Positions 18,618-27,307 are shown, counted from the first letter of the stretch. The stretch: 64,000 bases of DNA from Pedobacter sp. (GCA_008015505.1 SSFR01000018.1:1-64000); one strand, 5' to 3'. Numbers and translations: made by a program. The notes: a model not told the origin generated them from the sequence alone.

Positions 18618-19856
18618 TTGGAATCAAAAGATCTTCTAAAAAACTATAGCAGTATTATTTTTTTGTTGTGTGGTATTGTTGTAGGTAGTATATCAGGTTT
18701 AATGTTGGGGAAGCAAGTTGAAGTGATTAAGCCTATAGGAGATCTATTTCTGAATTTACTTTTTACAGCTGTAATACCGTTGATATTTTTTGCCATTGCA
18801 TCCTCGGTAGCAAATATTGAAAAATCAGAAAAGATTGGGCGCCTGCTCATCATTATGATTTTTGTTTTTTTAAGTACAATGTTTATTGCTGCTTTGTTGG
18901 CTATTCTGGCCGCATTATTATTTCCTGTACATCAAAATGCAGGTATACTTAGTATGTCTCCTCTTGAATCGATAGAAAAAGGGACTATTGGAGACCAGAT
19001 AACAAAACTGCTGACCGTGGATGATTTTTCTGATTTAATTTCTAGAAAAAACATGCTGGCTTTTACACTTTTTTCTTTTCTGGTTGGTATTGCCACATTG
19101 CGTGCACAGCAAGTGGGGGAAGATTTTCGTCGTTTTTTAAATGCTGGAAATGAAATGATGAAACAGCTACTTCAGTTGATTATGAAGTTTGCTCCATTAG
19201 GGTTGGGGGCTCATTTTGCCTATCAGGTGGGGGTATTTGGTCCAGATTTATTTGGTATATATGCCAAGTCAGTGGGCTTGGGTTATGGTATTAGCTTTTT
19301 TTATTTTGTGGCTTTTTTTAGTCTGTATGCATTTATTGCGGGTGGAGTTTCTGCTGTAAAAGTTTACTGGAAGAACAATATTACACCTTCATTAACTGCA
19401 TTAGGTACTTGTAGTAGTATTGCCAGTGTTCCGGCCAATTTAGAAGCAGCCGAAAAGATGCGTATTCCGGCTTATATTCGAAATATTGTGATTCCGTTGG
19501 GTTCTTCGCTTCATAAAGAAGGATCGAGCGTATTATCGATTATCAAAATTGTGGTGCTTTTTGCCGTCTTTGGCAAAGATTTGACAGACGTAGATACGAT
19601 TCTCTTAGCCATTGGAATATCCCTTATTGTTAGTGTGGCAGAAGGAGGAGTTCCTAATGGGGGGTGTATTGGAGAAGCTTTGGTTGTTGCTATGTATGGC
19701 TTACCTATGGAGGCACTATCTATTGCCATTATTATCAGTACCCTACTAGATCCCATTGCAACGCTCTTGAGTGTATCTGGAGATACCGTAGCAGCCATGC
19801 TTATTGCTCGTTTTTCGGAAGGTAAGGATTGGGCTTGCTTAAAAGCTGGGGTTTAG
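18618..19856 (+). CDS. Dicarboxylate/amino acid:cation symporter (DAACS family)
   Basis: The 412-residue inner-membrane protein resembles GltP/DctA transporters that import C4-dicarboxylates or acidic amino acids with Na+ or H+. The conserved hairpin LGTCSSIASVPANLEAAEKM is followed by VIPLGSSLHKEGSSVLSIIKI and, near the C-terminus, the substrate-site LLDPIATLLSVSGDTVAAMLIARF. The reading frame begins at TTG (18618), 11 bp after nadA; the next ATG falls inside the first membrane helix, so the TTG is the best start. Uptake of aspartate or fumarate next to nadA would suit NAD synthesis, but the substrate is not shown by sequence. The end overlaps nothing once the next gene is started at 19871. 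Confidence 0.88.
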   Translation: MESKDLLKNYSSIIFLLCGIVVGSISGLMLGKQVEVIKPIGDLFLNLLFTAVIPLIFFAIASSVANIEKSEKIGRLLIIMIFVFLSTMFIAALLAILAALLFPVHQNAGILSMSPLESIEKGTIGDQITKLLTVDDFSDLISRKNMLAFTLFSFLVGIATLRAQQVGEDFRRFLNAGNEMMKQLLQLIMKFAPLGLGAHFAYQVGVFGPDLFGIYAKSVGLGYGISFFYFVAFFSLYAFIAGGVSAVKVYWKNNITPSLTALGTCSSIASVPANLEAAEKMRIPAYIRNIVIPLGSSLHKEGSSVLSIIKIVVLFAVFGKDLTDVDTILLAIGISLIVSVAEGGVPNGGCIGEALVVAMYGLPMEALSIAIIISTLLDPIATLLSVSGDTVAAMLIARFSEGKDWACLKAGV

Positions 19857-19870
19857 TTTTACTGATTGTT

Positions 19871-20506
19871 ATGGCTATTTGTTTTCGGAAGGAGATTGAT
19901 CAGGATACGAGGCTCGCTATTTGGAAAATTGAGGAATCTGTTGAAGTACTTCGCTCCCAAATTCAGTTAAGGGAGTCAGAGGAAAAGCTTTTGCAGTCTT
20001 TTCTTCATAAAAAGCGAAAATTGCATTGGCTTAGTGCTCGGGTTTTGCTTGCAGCCATGTTAAATACGAAGGAATATATCGAATATCGTGTGGATGAACA
20101 TGGAAAACCTTATTTAGTGGACTTTCCCTATTTTATTTCGATCAGTCATTCTGTAGCTTATGCAGCTGTAATGATTAGTAAGACGTGTCCAGTAGGTATT
20201 GATATTGAGCAAATGGATCCAAAAATTGTGCAGCTTGCTCATAAATTTCTTTCTCCTGCAGAATTATCTTTTGTTGATATCAATAATCGTAAAGCACACC
20301 TGTATGCCTGTTGGTGCATTAAAGAAGCTGTATTTAAACTTAATGGTAAGCGAAAAACTTCCCTAAGAGATATTCAATTAAGTCCTTTCAGCTATCAGCA
20401 AAGTGCAAGAGCAAAAGTCAACTTGGCTAATAGAGATTCTGTCAGCTGTTTTGATGCTTATTTTGAAACATTTGATGGCTATATGATGGGCTATGTATGG
20501 GCATGA
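19871..20506 (+). CDS. 4'-phosphopantetheinyl transferase superfamily protein
   Basis: The protein transfers phosphopantetheine from CoA to a carrier-protein serine. The motifs HGKPYL, ISISHS, VGIDIEQ (the Mg-binding Asp and Glu) and CWCIKEAVFK (catalytic Glu and Lys) appear in order, as in Sfp/AcpT-like enzymes. The ATG at 19871 gives 211 residues and avoids a 28 bp overlap with the symporter; an upstream ATG at 19829 adds only a hydrophobic non-conserved leader. In this position it could activate the fatty-acid acyl carrier protein, or a secondary-metabolite carrier, neither of which is in the window. It is convergent with the zinc-ribbon gene, with only 1 bp between the two. Confidence 0.9.
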   Translation: MAICFRKEIDQDTRLAIWKIEESVEVLRSQIQLRESEEKLLQSFLHKKRKLHWLSARVLLAAMLNTKEYIEYRVDEHGKPYLVDFPYFISISHSVAYAAVMISKTCPVGIDIEQMDPKIVQLAHKFLSPAELSFVDINNRKAHLYACWCIKEAVFKLNGKRKTSLRDIQLSPFSYQQSARAKVNLANRDSVSCFDAYFETFDGYMMGYVWA

Positions 20507-20507
20507 A

Positions 20508-20861
20508 CTACAACTCTTTTCTAACCAATAAAAATTCATCTTCATGGATTTGTAAGTATCCATATTCATAACAGAAAAGGTATGTTTTGTTAGTTTGAGT
20601 ATGATAAATACTTGTAATATGGTCAAAATAGAATCCTTTATTTGTCAGATGTTTACGTTGGACTTTGGTTTTTCCTGAGGGATTTAATTCTTCCAAAATT
20701 TGGCGATTTCTACGCAAAATACGATTGGTGTTTCGTACTAGTGGACTATCGGAATTTCGTTGGTTATTGTAATGATTTCGACACTGATCTGTACAAAATT
20801 TTTTATCCGTTCTGCCATAGATGATCTCATTGCAATCTAAGCACTTTTTTACTTCACTCAT
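20508..20861 (-). CDS. Small zinc-ribbon protein, conserved in Bacteroidota
   Basis: The protein has a CLDC...FCTDQC four-cysteine knuckle at its N-terminus (about residues 6-26), then an Arg/Asn-rich linker (RNTNRILRRNRQILEEL) and a beta-rich C-terminal half (YLFCYEYGYLQIHEDEFLLV). The start at 20861 (MSEVKKC) is chosen because an upstream ATG at 20897 adds a 12-residue non-conserved leader. I do not recognise a characterised family; the ribbon suggests nucleic-acid or protein binding. The C-terminal half could form a small beta domain. It is divergent from ssb, 126-162 bp away, which is only weak context for a DNA role. Confidence 0.65.
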   Translation of the reverse strand: MSEVKKCLDCNEIIYGRTDKKFCTDQCRNHYNNQRNSDSPLVRNTNRILRRNRQILEELNPSGKTKVQRKHLTNKGFYFDHITSIYHTQTNKTYLFCYEYGYLQIHEDEFLLVRKEL

Positions 20862-21023
20862 GTGGGTGTTGTTTTTAAAACGAGAAACGATATCCATTTT
20901 TAATTACTTATAAACGCAAATAGCCGAATAGAATTACTTATTAACCGATTTAGTTTTCGAAGGATATACATTTTTGGAACCAATAGGTAATAAAAATGAT
21001 CCAACAATTTAAATTTTAAACCA

Positions 21024-21368
21024 ATGAGTACATTAAAAAACAGTGTTCGTTTGATGGGTTTTGCTGGAGGTGATCCAGAGATAAAAATATTTAGTGACCA
21101 AAAGAAGGTTGCTCGATTAAACATCGCTACGCATGAAATTTATCGCAATGCAGATAATGAAAAGATTGAACAAACCCAATGGCATCAGCTTGTGTTTTGG
21201 GGAAAACAGGCAGATATTGCTGAGAAATACATTCAAAAAGGCAAGGAAATATCTGTAGGTGGTCGTTTAACAACGCATAGTTATGAAGCCAAGGATGGTA
21301 CCAAGCGATATGTGACCGAAGTGGTGGTGAATGAAATAGTGCTTTTAGGAGGTAAAAAGAATGACTAG
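21024..21368 (+). CDS. ssb: Short single-stranded DNA-binding protein
   Basis: The 114-residue OB-fold protein has SSB motifs: NSVRLMGFAGGDPEIK, RLNIATHE, QWHQLVFWGKQADIAEKYIQKG and GRLTTHSYEAKDGTKRYVTEV. It protects single-stranded DNA. It is short: after the OB fold it ends GGKKND and lacks the Gly/Pro-rich tail and acidic DDDIPF-like tip through which replicative SSBs recruit partners. This suggests a second SSB with a specialised job, such as recombination or natural transformation, with the main SSB elsewhere, but that is inference. A terminator and a palindromic element follow. Confidence 0.92.
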   Translation: MSTLKNSVRLMGFAGGDPEIKIFSDQKKVARLNIATHEIYRNADNEKIEQTQWHQLVFWGKQADIAEKYIQKGKEISVGGRLTTHSYEAKDGTKRYVTEVVVNEIVLLGGKKND

Positions 21369-21427
21369 AGCCTTCTTTATGGCTGTAAAGGACGAGCCTG
21401 TCGTGTTTAGGTCTTGCCATTAATTCA

Positions 21428-21460
21428 GAAAAAGCCACGTCAATATTGTGGCTTTTTCTT
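21428..21460 (+). terminator. Rho-independent terminator after ssb
   Basis: An 11 bp perfect stem, GAAAAAGCCAC (21428-21438) and GTGGCTTTTTC (21448-21458), with a 9 nt loop. T residues lie within the stem's right arm and continue after it. Confidence 0.85.
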
Positions 21461-21469
21461 TGAAACATC

Positions 21470-21631
21470 GAGCTTGTCTAAAGTTTATTTTATGAAGCTA
21501 TTGCCGGTTATTTTTGAGCGAAATGAAGCGGATTTTGGAGCCATAGCAGGGCGCTATGGTGAAAAAATCCAACGAAATTGTAGCCAAAAATAACCAAAAG
21601 AGCAAAATAAAATAAACTTTAGACAAAGCTC
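21470..21631. repeat. 162 bp palindromic hairpin element, copy 1
   Basis: Terminal inverted repeats of about 24 bp (21470-21493 and 21607-21631, one extra T in the right arm) begin GAGCTTGTCTAAAG. Nested inner arms are GGTTATTTTTG (21506-21516)/CAAAAATAACC (21585-21595), GGATTTT (21530-21536)/AAAATCC (21564-21570) and apical CCATAGC (21541-21547)/GCTATGG (21553-21559), so the whole element can fold into one long hairpin. A second copy, about 91% identical by hand alignment (14 substitutions and one indel), is at 51818. No clear target-site duplication or transposase was found. It lies between the ssb terminator and the convergent SDR gene. Confidence 0.75.
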
Positions 21632-21657
21632 TTCATTAAGAGTGATTATCATCTGTT

Positions 21658-22365
21658 CTATGGTGTTGTAACAGCAACGGGTATAACTTTTCCATTGAAA
21701 AATTTATGCCCAGTTTGAGCAAATTCTGCAATAAATTTACCCATTTCGAAGGCTGTCACGGGTGATTTGTAATCTGGAAAAGCCTCTTCTAACATTTCTG
21801 TTTGTGCAGAACCCAATGCCAGACAGTTTACTTTTATCTTTTTGTAATCATTCAGCTCGGTGGCCAGACACTCTGTTAGACTATGTAGCGCTGCTTTACT
21901 TGCAGAATAGGCCACTAGTCCCGGAAATTTAATACTTCCTTGGAAACCACCCATGCTTCCAATATTGACAATATGTGCGTTTTCATTCACATGAGGTAAA
22001 ATATGTTGGATCATTTTAACATGTCCCAAAAAATTATACTGTAGCATATCAACAAAATCGAGCTGTGACAATTCTTCAAAGGGCTTATTAACCAACGAAC
22101 CTGCATTATTGATTAGAATATCAACCGAACCAAGATGTTTTTTTAAAAAGGGAATAAGTTTGGTATCATAATCATCATGAATAATGTCAAATTTTTTTGG
22201 GTGTAGGATACATTCCGGATTTTTCTTTTTTGCGAGCTTACTTAGCTTGTGCAGTTTTTCCTCAGAACGGGCTAGAGCAACTACCCTATTATTATTACTT
22301 GTTATAAGCTCTAAAACAGCCTCAAAACCAATGCCACTACTGGCTCCCGTCACTAATATGTTCAT
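21658..22365 (-). CDS. Short-chain dehydrogenase/reductase (SDR)
   Basis: The 235-residue classic SDR has the nucleotide-binding TGASSGIGFEAV (about 6-17), NNAG (about 85-88) and catalytic YSASK with the preceding serine (NIGSMGG). It reduces or oxidises a carbonyl with NAD(P)H; the substrate is not evident. It is directly downstream of the aromatic hydroxylase gene, 17 bp after its stop on the same strand, so a role in pterin cofactor recycling (dihydropteridine reductase is itself an SDR) or in aromatic side-product handling is plausible. No carbinolamine dehydratase is seen in the window. Confidence 0.88.
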   Translation of the reverse strand: MNILVTGASSGIGFEAVLELITSNNNRVVALARSEEKLHKLSKLAKKKNPECILHPKKFDIIHDDYDTKLIPFLKKHLGSVDILINNAGSLVNKPFEELSQLDFVDMLQYNFLGHVKMIQHILPHVNENAHIVNIGSMGGFQGSIKFPGLVAYSASKAALHSLTECLATELNDYKKIKVNCLALGSAQTEMLEEAFPDYKSPVTAFEMGKFIAEFAQTGHKFFNGKVIPVAVTTP

Positions 22366-22382
22366 ATCTTCCTAATTAATGG

Positions 22383-24152
22383 TTAATTGAATACTGGATT
22401 TTTGATTAGATGAAAACCATCATAAATCAATTTCGTTTTATCCGATTCATTTTTGGTTTTCTGCTCCAAATTGGCTCGTATTTCCCCAGCTATTTCGGGC
22501 AACAGGTTATGTTGTTCGAGTAATTCTATTATCTCTAGGGCGCAGAGCCAGTCGTTTTTAAAATTTTTCTTTAATTCATTCCAGACAAAGGGGATTTGTT
22601 CATAATTGGTGTGTTTTTCTCTACAATCACGGATGATTTGGAACAGCTTGTGATACTGTTTTGCCTTATCATCATAAACAGGGTGATGTGTTATTGTTTT
22701 GGAAATAAAAGTGATTTCTTCAAAAGAATCTTTATCAGCTGCCCCACAAAAAACGGAGGATATTTTTTCGCCAACGGCCATATCATATACACCCCAGTTT
22801 GGCTCAAATAAAATCTCACCCTTGTCACTCTTGACTGTACAATTCAAAAAGCTAATTAGGATAACTTTTTCTTTTTGTTGTTCAATGTTTTTGATAGTTC
22901 CATGAACATGTATGCCACTTAGGAAATATAGATCAGTTGTCTGTCCAATTTCAACGCCTATATTTTTCAGTTCGGTTGAGGAAAAATCTTCCAAAGGTTT
23001 TTTATAATCTTTTAGTCTTCCAACAGGTGAAGAAAAACCATTTTGATGATAGCATTTATCATGACCTGTTAGTTGTTTATGATTATATGCGAGTGCAGTT
23101 GGTCCGGTGGTTTTAATCCATGAGAGTATTTGGCTATCTGATAGTATATCTGTGAAAATGCCAGAAATTTGTAATCCAGAACTGTAAACTGCTGTACATA
23201 CACTTTTGCAGTTTATTGCTTTCAAAAGCCCCTCATGCCCACCGCGACGAAAAGCCATGGTGTTTGCAAATTGCTCTAACACATCAATCAAGTTTTGGAA
23301 AGAAGGGGTGACAAAAAGCTGAGGTTGAGGCTTAGTGATATCGAAAGGATAATTAATAGCATCAAGTGTATACCATAGTTTTTTAACGCTAGGGCTCATG
23401 CAGCTAGCACTTTCACCGATGGATGAGAGTAATCCAGCTCCGTATATTTTAGGGTTTTCTAGGGTTCCGATTAAACCGTATTCTACAGTCCACCAGTGTA
23501 AGCGGCTTAGTAGGGCCATTTCTGAGGGGTCCCCTAAGTTTTTTTGACAGCTTTCTACTTTTTCTTCTGCCTTGCGTATTGTTTTTGGATTAGCATCTGG
23601 CATTTCTTTTAGTATAGAGAGCTTACGAATGGCTTCGTAGAGTTGGAAATCTTTGGCAGAAAAGATTGCTTTTGCTCCAATTGATCCGAAGTAGCTTAGG
23701 TATTGATGATAATCTGGATCGGCAATTATTGGTGCATGACCTGCTGATTCATGAATGATGTCAGGGGCGGGAGTATATTCAATATGTTCTAACTGACGGA
23801 TATCGGCGGCAATAACTAAAACACGATAAGCTTGATACTCCATAAAAGCAGCAGGAGGAATAAATCCATCCACTGTTACTGCTCCCCAACCAATTTTTCC
23901 TAAAGCATCGTTCATTTCTTGCAAATGCGGTATTTTTTCAATGCTTAATCCCGCTGCTTGTAATCCGGGTATGTAAGGGTAATAAGCAATGTCTTTTAGG
24001 TAGCTATAATTTTGACGCATTACATAACGCCATATTGCATGATCCACCGGCGTATAATGGTCGTAATGTTGCTCCACAATGAATTTTTTCAAATGCCCAG
24101 GTAGCCCGGCTACTTGAGAATTATTGAAATCATTAAAATGATTCGAATCCAT
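22383..24152 (-). CDS. Long-form aromatic amino acid (phenylalanine) hydroxylase
   Basis: This Fe(II)/tetrahydropterin monooxygenase most likely makes tyrosine from phenylalanine. Iron ligands are visible in HESAGH (His134, His139) and WWTVEYGL (Glu224), with GESASC after them. At 589 residues it is about twice the length of monomeric bacterial PhhA (near 260-300). About 44 extra residues, rich in charged amino acids, separate the HExxGH from the glutamate motif (roughly 165-210), where PhhA has about 41 residues in all. The C-terminal half (about 310-589) is not a recognised domain and is conserved-looking with beta-strand patterns. A 17 bp gap links it to the SDR gene. Confidence 0.87.
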   Translation of the reverse strand: MDSNHFNDFNNSQVAGLPGHLKKFIVEQHYDHYTPVDHAIWRYVMRQNYSYLKDIAYYPYIPGLQAAGLSIEKIPHLQEMNDALGKIGWGAVTVDGFIPPAAFMEYQAYRVLVIAADIRQLEHIEYTPAPDIIHESAGHAPIIADPDYHQYLSYFGSIGAKAIFSAKDFQLYEAIRKLSILKEMPDANPKTIRKAEEKVESCQKNLGDPSEMALLSRLHWWTVEYGLIGTLENPKIYGAGLLSSIGESASCMSPSVKKLWYTLDAINYPFDITKPQPQLFVTPSFQNLIDVLEQFANTMAFRRGGHEGLLKAINCKSVCTAVYSSGLQISGIFTDILSDSQILSWIKTTGPTALAYNHKQLTGHDKCYHQNGFSSPVGRLKDYKKPLEDFSSTELKNIGVEIGQTTDLYFLSGIHVHGTIKNIEQQKEKVILISFLNCTVKSDKGEILFEPNWGVYDMAVGEKISSVFCGAADKDSFEEITFISKTITHHPVYDDKAKQYHKLFQIIRDCREKHTNYEQIPFVWNELKKNFKNDWLCALEIIELLEQHNLLPEIAGEIRANLEQKTKNESDKTKLIYDGFHLIKNPVFN

Positions 24153-24417
24153 GATGCATATATTAATTTCTTTTTTAGAAATATATGAAAAAATGCGTAG
24201 CTAGTATTCTAATCTTCGTTGTGTTAAAAGTATATTTATATGGCCTGAATTATATTTTTAGCAATTTATTTGTTTGTCCGTTGTGGGTGGCGTATTAAAG
24301 ATTGGTGTAATAAAATTACGAAAATTTTTTAATTATTAATCCTTTTTTTAGATATTTTTTATTTTTTTTAAATTAAAATAATTTATATAGTCGGCCCGAT
24401 TACAGCTTTATAATGCA

Positions 24418-25329
24418 TTATTGAAAGTCCAGATAGGGTGCCATTTTGTGTAGATTTTCAGGAGTTAAAATACCTATTTTACTCAATTCATAAATGTTTT
24501 TATAATTTCCATGTTGATTTCGGTACTGGATAATCGCATTAATTTGATTATAATTAAGGTAAGGGTATTTTTTAAGTTCATCAAATGTACTTCTATTGAT
24601 TTTAATTTTTTGTATCGTACCAAGCACGCTTATTTGGTCTTTTATTTGGTCATATCTAGCAGAGTCTAAGCCATAGATTTCACGCAATTGTTCTTTGTTG
24701 TGGAATCCGCCCAAACGACTTCTGTATTTGATAATACGGCGGGCAAATGTGGGACCTATCCCTCGTATAGTTTCTAATTGTATAGAATCAGCTTCGTTTA
24801 TATTGACTAGTGCAAAAGTATTTTTTGTTTTTTGCTTCTCTTGGGATCTGTATGTGGTTTCATGTTCCTCTTTTCTTAATGCGGACTTAATAGAAATGTA
24901 GGGTTCAAGCTTGGCATATTGTTCCTGCCCGATGGAATAAATCTTCTGTAGGTCTTCTTTGCGGTAGAATTTTCCTCCTTTTGATTCATAGTTTTTGATT
25001 ACTCGAATTTGTTTATCCGTTAGGCCTAGTTTTTGCCATTGTGTTTCAGGTAATCTGTTCGGATCAAATTCAAAGTAAAGTGGGCTTGAAATTTCTTTTG
25101 CGCTGTAGTCCTTGTTGACCCTTTGATCATATTTTTTTAATTCTTGTGCAGATGACCGAAATGATTCAATCTCCCGTTCAAATTGGCTGAATTCATAAAA
25201 TGGGGTTTGATTACATAGCCGATAGATACTGGGGATGGATAGGATTACGATAATCAATAGACATAAAACTAAAATGCCATTGTATTCTTTTTTAGAAAAT
25301 TCAAAATAGGATTTAAGGAAGTTTTTCAT
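24418..25329 (-). CDS. Membrane-anchored helix-hairpin-helix (ComEA-like) protein
   Basis: One N-terminal membrane helix (after MKNFLKSYFEFSKKEYNG, about residues 19-35) is followed by three helix-hairpin-helix units, around the sequences LGLTDKQIRVIKNYESKGG, VNINEADSIQLETIRGIGP and INRSTFDELKKYPYLNYNQ. HhH repeats bind double-stranded DNA without sequence preference, and the arrangement resembles ComEA-like DNA receptors of natural transformation, although two or more repeats plus a longer linker is a Bacteroidota form. The ATG at 25329 is preferred; an upstream ATG at 25368 adds a 13-residue leader. Alternative: a DNA-repair or envelope protein of unknown role. Confidence 0.85.
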   Translation of the reverse strand: MKNFLKSYFEFSKKEYNGILVLCLLIIVILSIPSIYRLCNQTPFYEFSQFEREIESFRSSAQELKKYDQRVNKDYSAKEISSPLYFEFDPNRLPETQWQKLGLTDKQIRVIKNYESKGGKFYRKEDLQKIYSIGQEQYAKLEPYISIKSALRKEEHETTYRSQEKQKTKNTFALVNINEADSIQLETIRGIGPTFARRIIKYRSRLGGFHNKEQLREIYGLDSARYDQIKDQISVLGTIQKIKINRSTFDELKKYPYLNYNQINAIIQYRNQHGNYKNIYELSKIGILTPENLHKMAPYLDFQ

Positions 25330-25509
25330 TGATTTAGAGATTGTATAGGTATTTGCAAAATTTATCACACTTTAAGTTTGCGGACATTTGTGCTTTTTGT
25401 TTTATCGGTTGCTTTTACCTTTTGTATAAATAGGGTAAAATGGATTTTTCCAAATTCGGGGTGAAATTTATCGGTAATTTTGAGGTCATGATACCATGAT
25501 AAAATATTA

Positions 25510-25522
25510 GAGCCTGTTTAAA
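25510..25522 (+). repeat. Solo copy of the palindromic-element end sequence
   Basis: GAGCCTGTTTAAA, two differences from the element's GAGCTTGTCTAAA end; 9 bp before the start codon at 25532. Confidence 0.35.
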
Positions 25523-25531
25523 TTTACGCTA

Positions 25532-27286
25532 ATGGAAATCATTACCAAAAAAGACTTCGCTAAAGCAATCAACCTAGATAAAATTCCTATGCCTGGGCTA
25601 GCCTCGCTTTTAATGGAGATTATGAAGATCAACGAGGTGAATGAAGTATTCGATAGGGCGCATCATTTGCAAGGAATTAGTTTCATCGACAAGGTGCTTC
25701 AGTTGATAGGTGTAAAGATTTCTTTTGATGAAACTGAATTGAACAATATTCCGGAAAGAGGGGCATTTATTGCTATTGCCAATCATCCATATGGAGGCAT
25801 TGAAGGGTTGGTGTTTTTGAAATTGTTGTGTACGGTTCGACCCGATGCCAAGTTGATGGCCAATTTTTTATTAAAAAAAATCCCTAATCTGAGCGATTAT
25901 TTTATTGCAGTAAATCCTTTTGAAAATATAGAACACACATCGAGTATCAGTGGTATTAAACATACACTTGAGCAGCTGCAGGCTGGAACACCCATTGGCA
26001 TATTTCCTGCTGGTGAAGTTTCAACTTATCAAATAAATAAACAGCAAGTCACAGATAAATTGTGGCATCCGGTGGTTGGTAAACTTATATTGAAGGCAAA
26101 TGTGCCGGTTGTTCCAGTTTATTTTCATGGGAATAATGGACTTTTATTTAATCTACTGAGCTTGATCCACCCTGCCTTACGTACAGCAAAACTACCTTCG
26201 GAACTCTTTAATAAACAAGGCCATGTCATTCGGGTACGTATTGGCAAGCCTATTGATATTCAAGATATACCTTCCTATCAAAACATCAACCACTTACTTG
26301 GTTACTTGAGGGCCAAAACTTATGCCCTTGGTGCCGGGTTAGAAGATGAAAAAAAGATTTTTAGCCCGCGTAATCTATTCAAGATTCAAAAGAGACGTGA
26401 GAAAATTGTCCAGCCTGTTTCTATTCATGCAATTTTACAGGATATAGCCTATTTGGAAGATAATAAAGTATGGACCGAGAAAAATTATGAGGTTTATATC
26501 GTTCCCTCCCAAAAAATTCCACACATTATTAAGGAAATAGGCCGTTTGAGAGAAATTACCTTCAGGGAGGTAGGTGAAGGCACCAATAAAAAAATAGACT
26601 TAGATAAGTACGATATTTATTACAATCACTTATTTATTTGGGATCGGGATGCGAAAATGGTTGTTGGCGCTTATCGTTTTGGCAAGGGGGATGAAATCTT
26701 CTATAGTATGGGCCGAGCTGGATTTTATCTTAGTGAGCTCTTTAGAATTAAGCGTTCGTTGTATCCTGTGTTGCAAGAAAGCCTGGAGTTGGGGCGATCT
26801 TGGATACGTAAGGAGTATCAGCAAAAACCACTTCCCCTTTTTTTACTTTGGAAGGGAATTTTAAAATATCTGACAATTAATCCACAATATCGATATTTAA
26901 TTGGTCCGGTAAGTATTAGTAATCATTTTTCTAAATTTTCTAAATCGTTGATCGTTGATTTTATCAGTAAAAATCACTTTGATCATAAATTGGCTCGCTA
27001 TGTTAAACCCCGGAAGAAGTTTAAAGTAGACTTTTCAAAAATAGATGCAGACTTACTTTTGGAGTCCCACGATAATTTAAAAGATTTAGACAGTCTTATT
27101 GCCGAAGTAGAAACAACCCCTCGGATGAAAGTGCCGGTATTGCTTCGTCAGTATTTGATGCTAAATGCCAAAATTATATGTTTCAATATTGACCCTAAAT
27201 TCTCAGATAGTTTAGACGGATTTTTGATTGTTGATGTTCATAAAATCCCAACTGAAATGTTAGAAAAGCTTGGGAAAAACTTGTAG
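25532..27286 (+). CDS. Fused acyltransferase: PlsC-like domain plus OlsB-like GNAT domain
   Basis: The 584-residue protein joins two lipid acyltransferases. Residues about 60-300 are PlsC-like (O-acyltransferase): IANHPYGGIEG (83-92) stands in for the HX4D block and FPAGEVS (158-164) for the second motif. Residues about 305-560 resemble the OlsB-type N-acyltransferase (GNAT-like fold): FREVGEG, VVGAYRFGKG, then SLELGRSWI and YRYLIGPVSISNHF. This architecture is that of OlsF-like bifunctional enzymes, which acylate an amino acid (ornithine in characterised cases, or glycine/serine lipids in Bacteroidota) and then O-acylate it. The substrate amino acid is not known here. ATG 25532 fits the conserved start. 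Confidence 0.82.
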   Translation: MEIITKKDFAKAINLDKIPMPGLASLLMEIMKINEVNEVFDRAHHLQGISFIDKVLQLIGVKISFDETELNNIPERGAFIAIANHPYGGIEGLVFLKLLCTVRPDAKLMANFLLKKIPNLSDYFIAVNPFENIEHTSSISGIKHTLEQLQAGTPIGIFPAGEVSTYQINKQQVTDKLWHPVVGKLILKANVPVVPVYFHGNNGLLFNLLSLIHPALRTAKLPSELFNKQGHVIRVRIGKPIDIQDIPSYQNINHLLGYLRAKTYALGAGLEDEKKIFSPRNLFKIQKRREKIVQPVSIHAILQDIAYLEDNKVWTEKNYEVYIVPSQKIPHIIKEIGRLREITFREVGEGTNKKIDLDKYDIYYNHLFIWDRDAKMVVGAYRFGKGDEIFYSMGRAGFYLSELFRIKRSLYPVLQESLELGRSWIRKEYQQKPLPLFLLWKGILKYLTINPQYRYLIGPVSISNHFSKFSKSLIVDFISKNHFDHKLARYVKPRKKFKVDFSKIDADLLLESHDNLKDLDSLIAEVETTPRMKVPVLLRQYLMLNAKIICFNIDPKFSDSLDGFLIVDVHKIPTEMLEKLGKNL

Positions 27287-27293
27287 AACTTTT

Positions 27294-27307
27294 AAGCTTG
27301 TTTAAAG
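27294..27307 (+). repeat. Solo copy of the palindromic-element end sequence
   Basis: AAGCTTGTTTAAAG straddles the stop codon of the M16 peptidase gene (minus strand) just past the OlsF-like gene's end; two differences from the element end. Confidence 0.4.
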
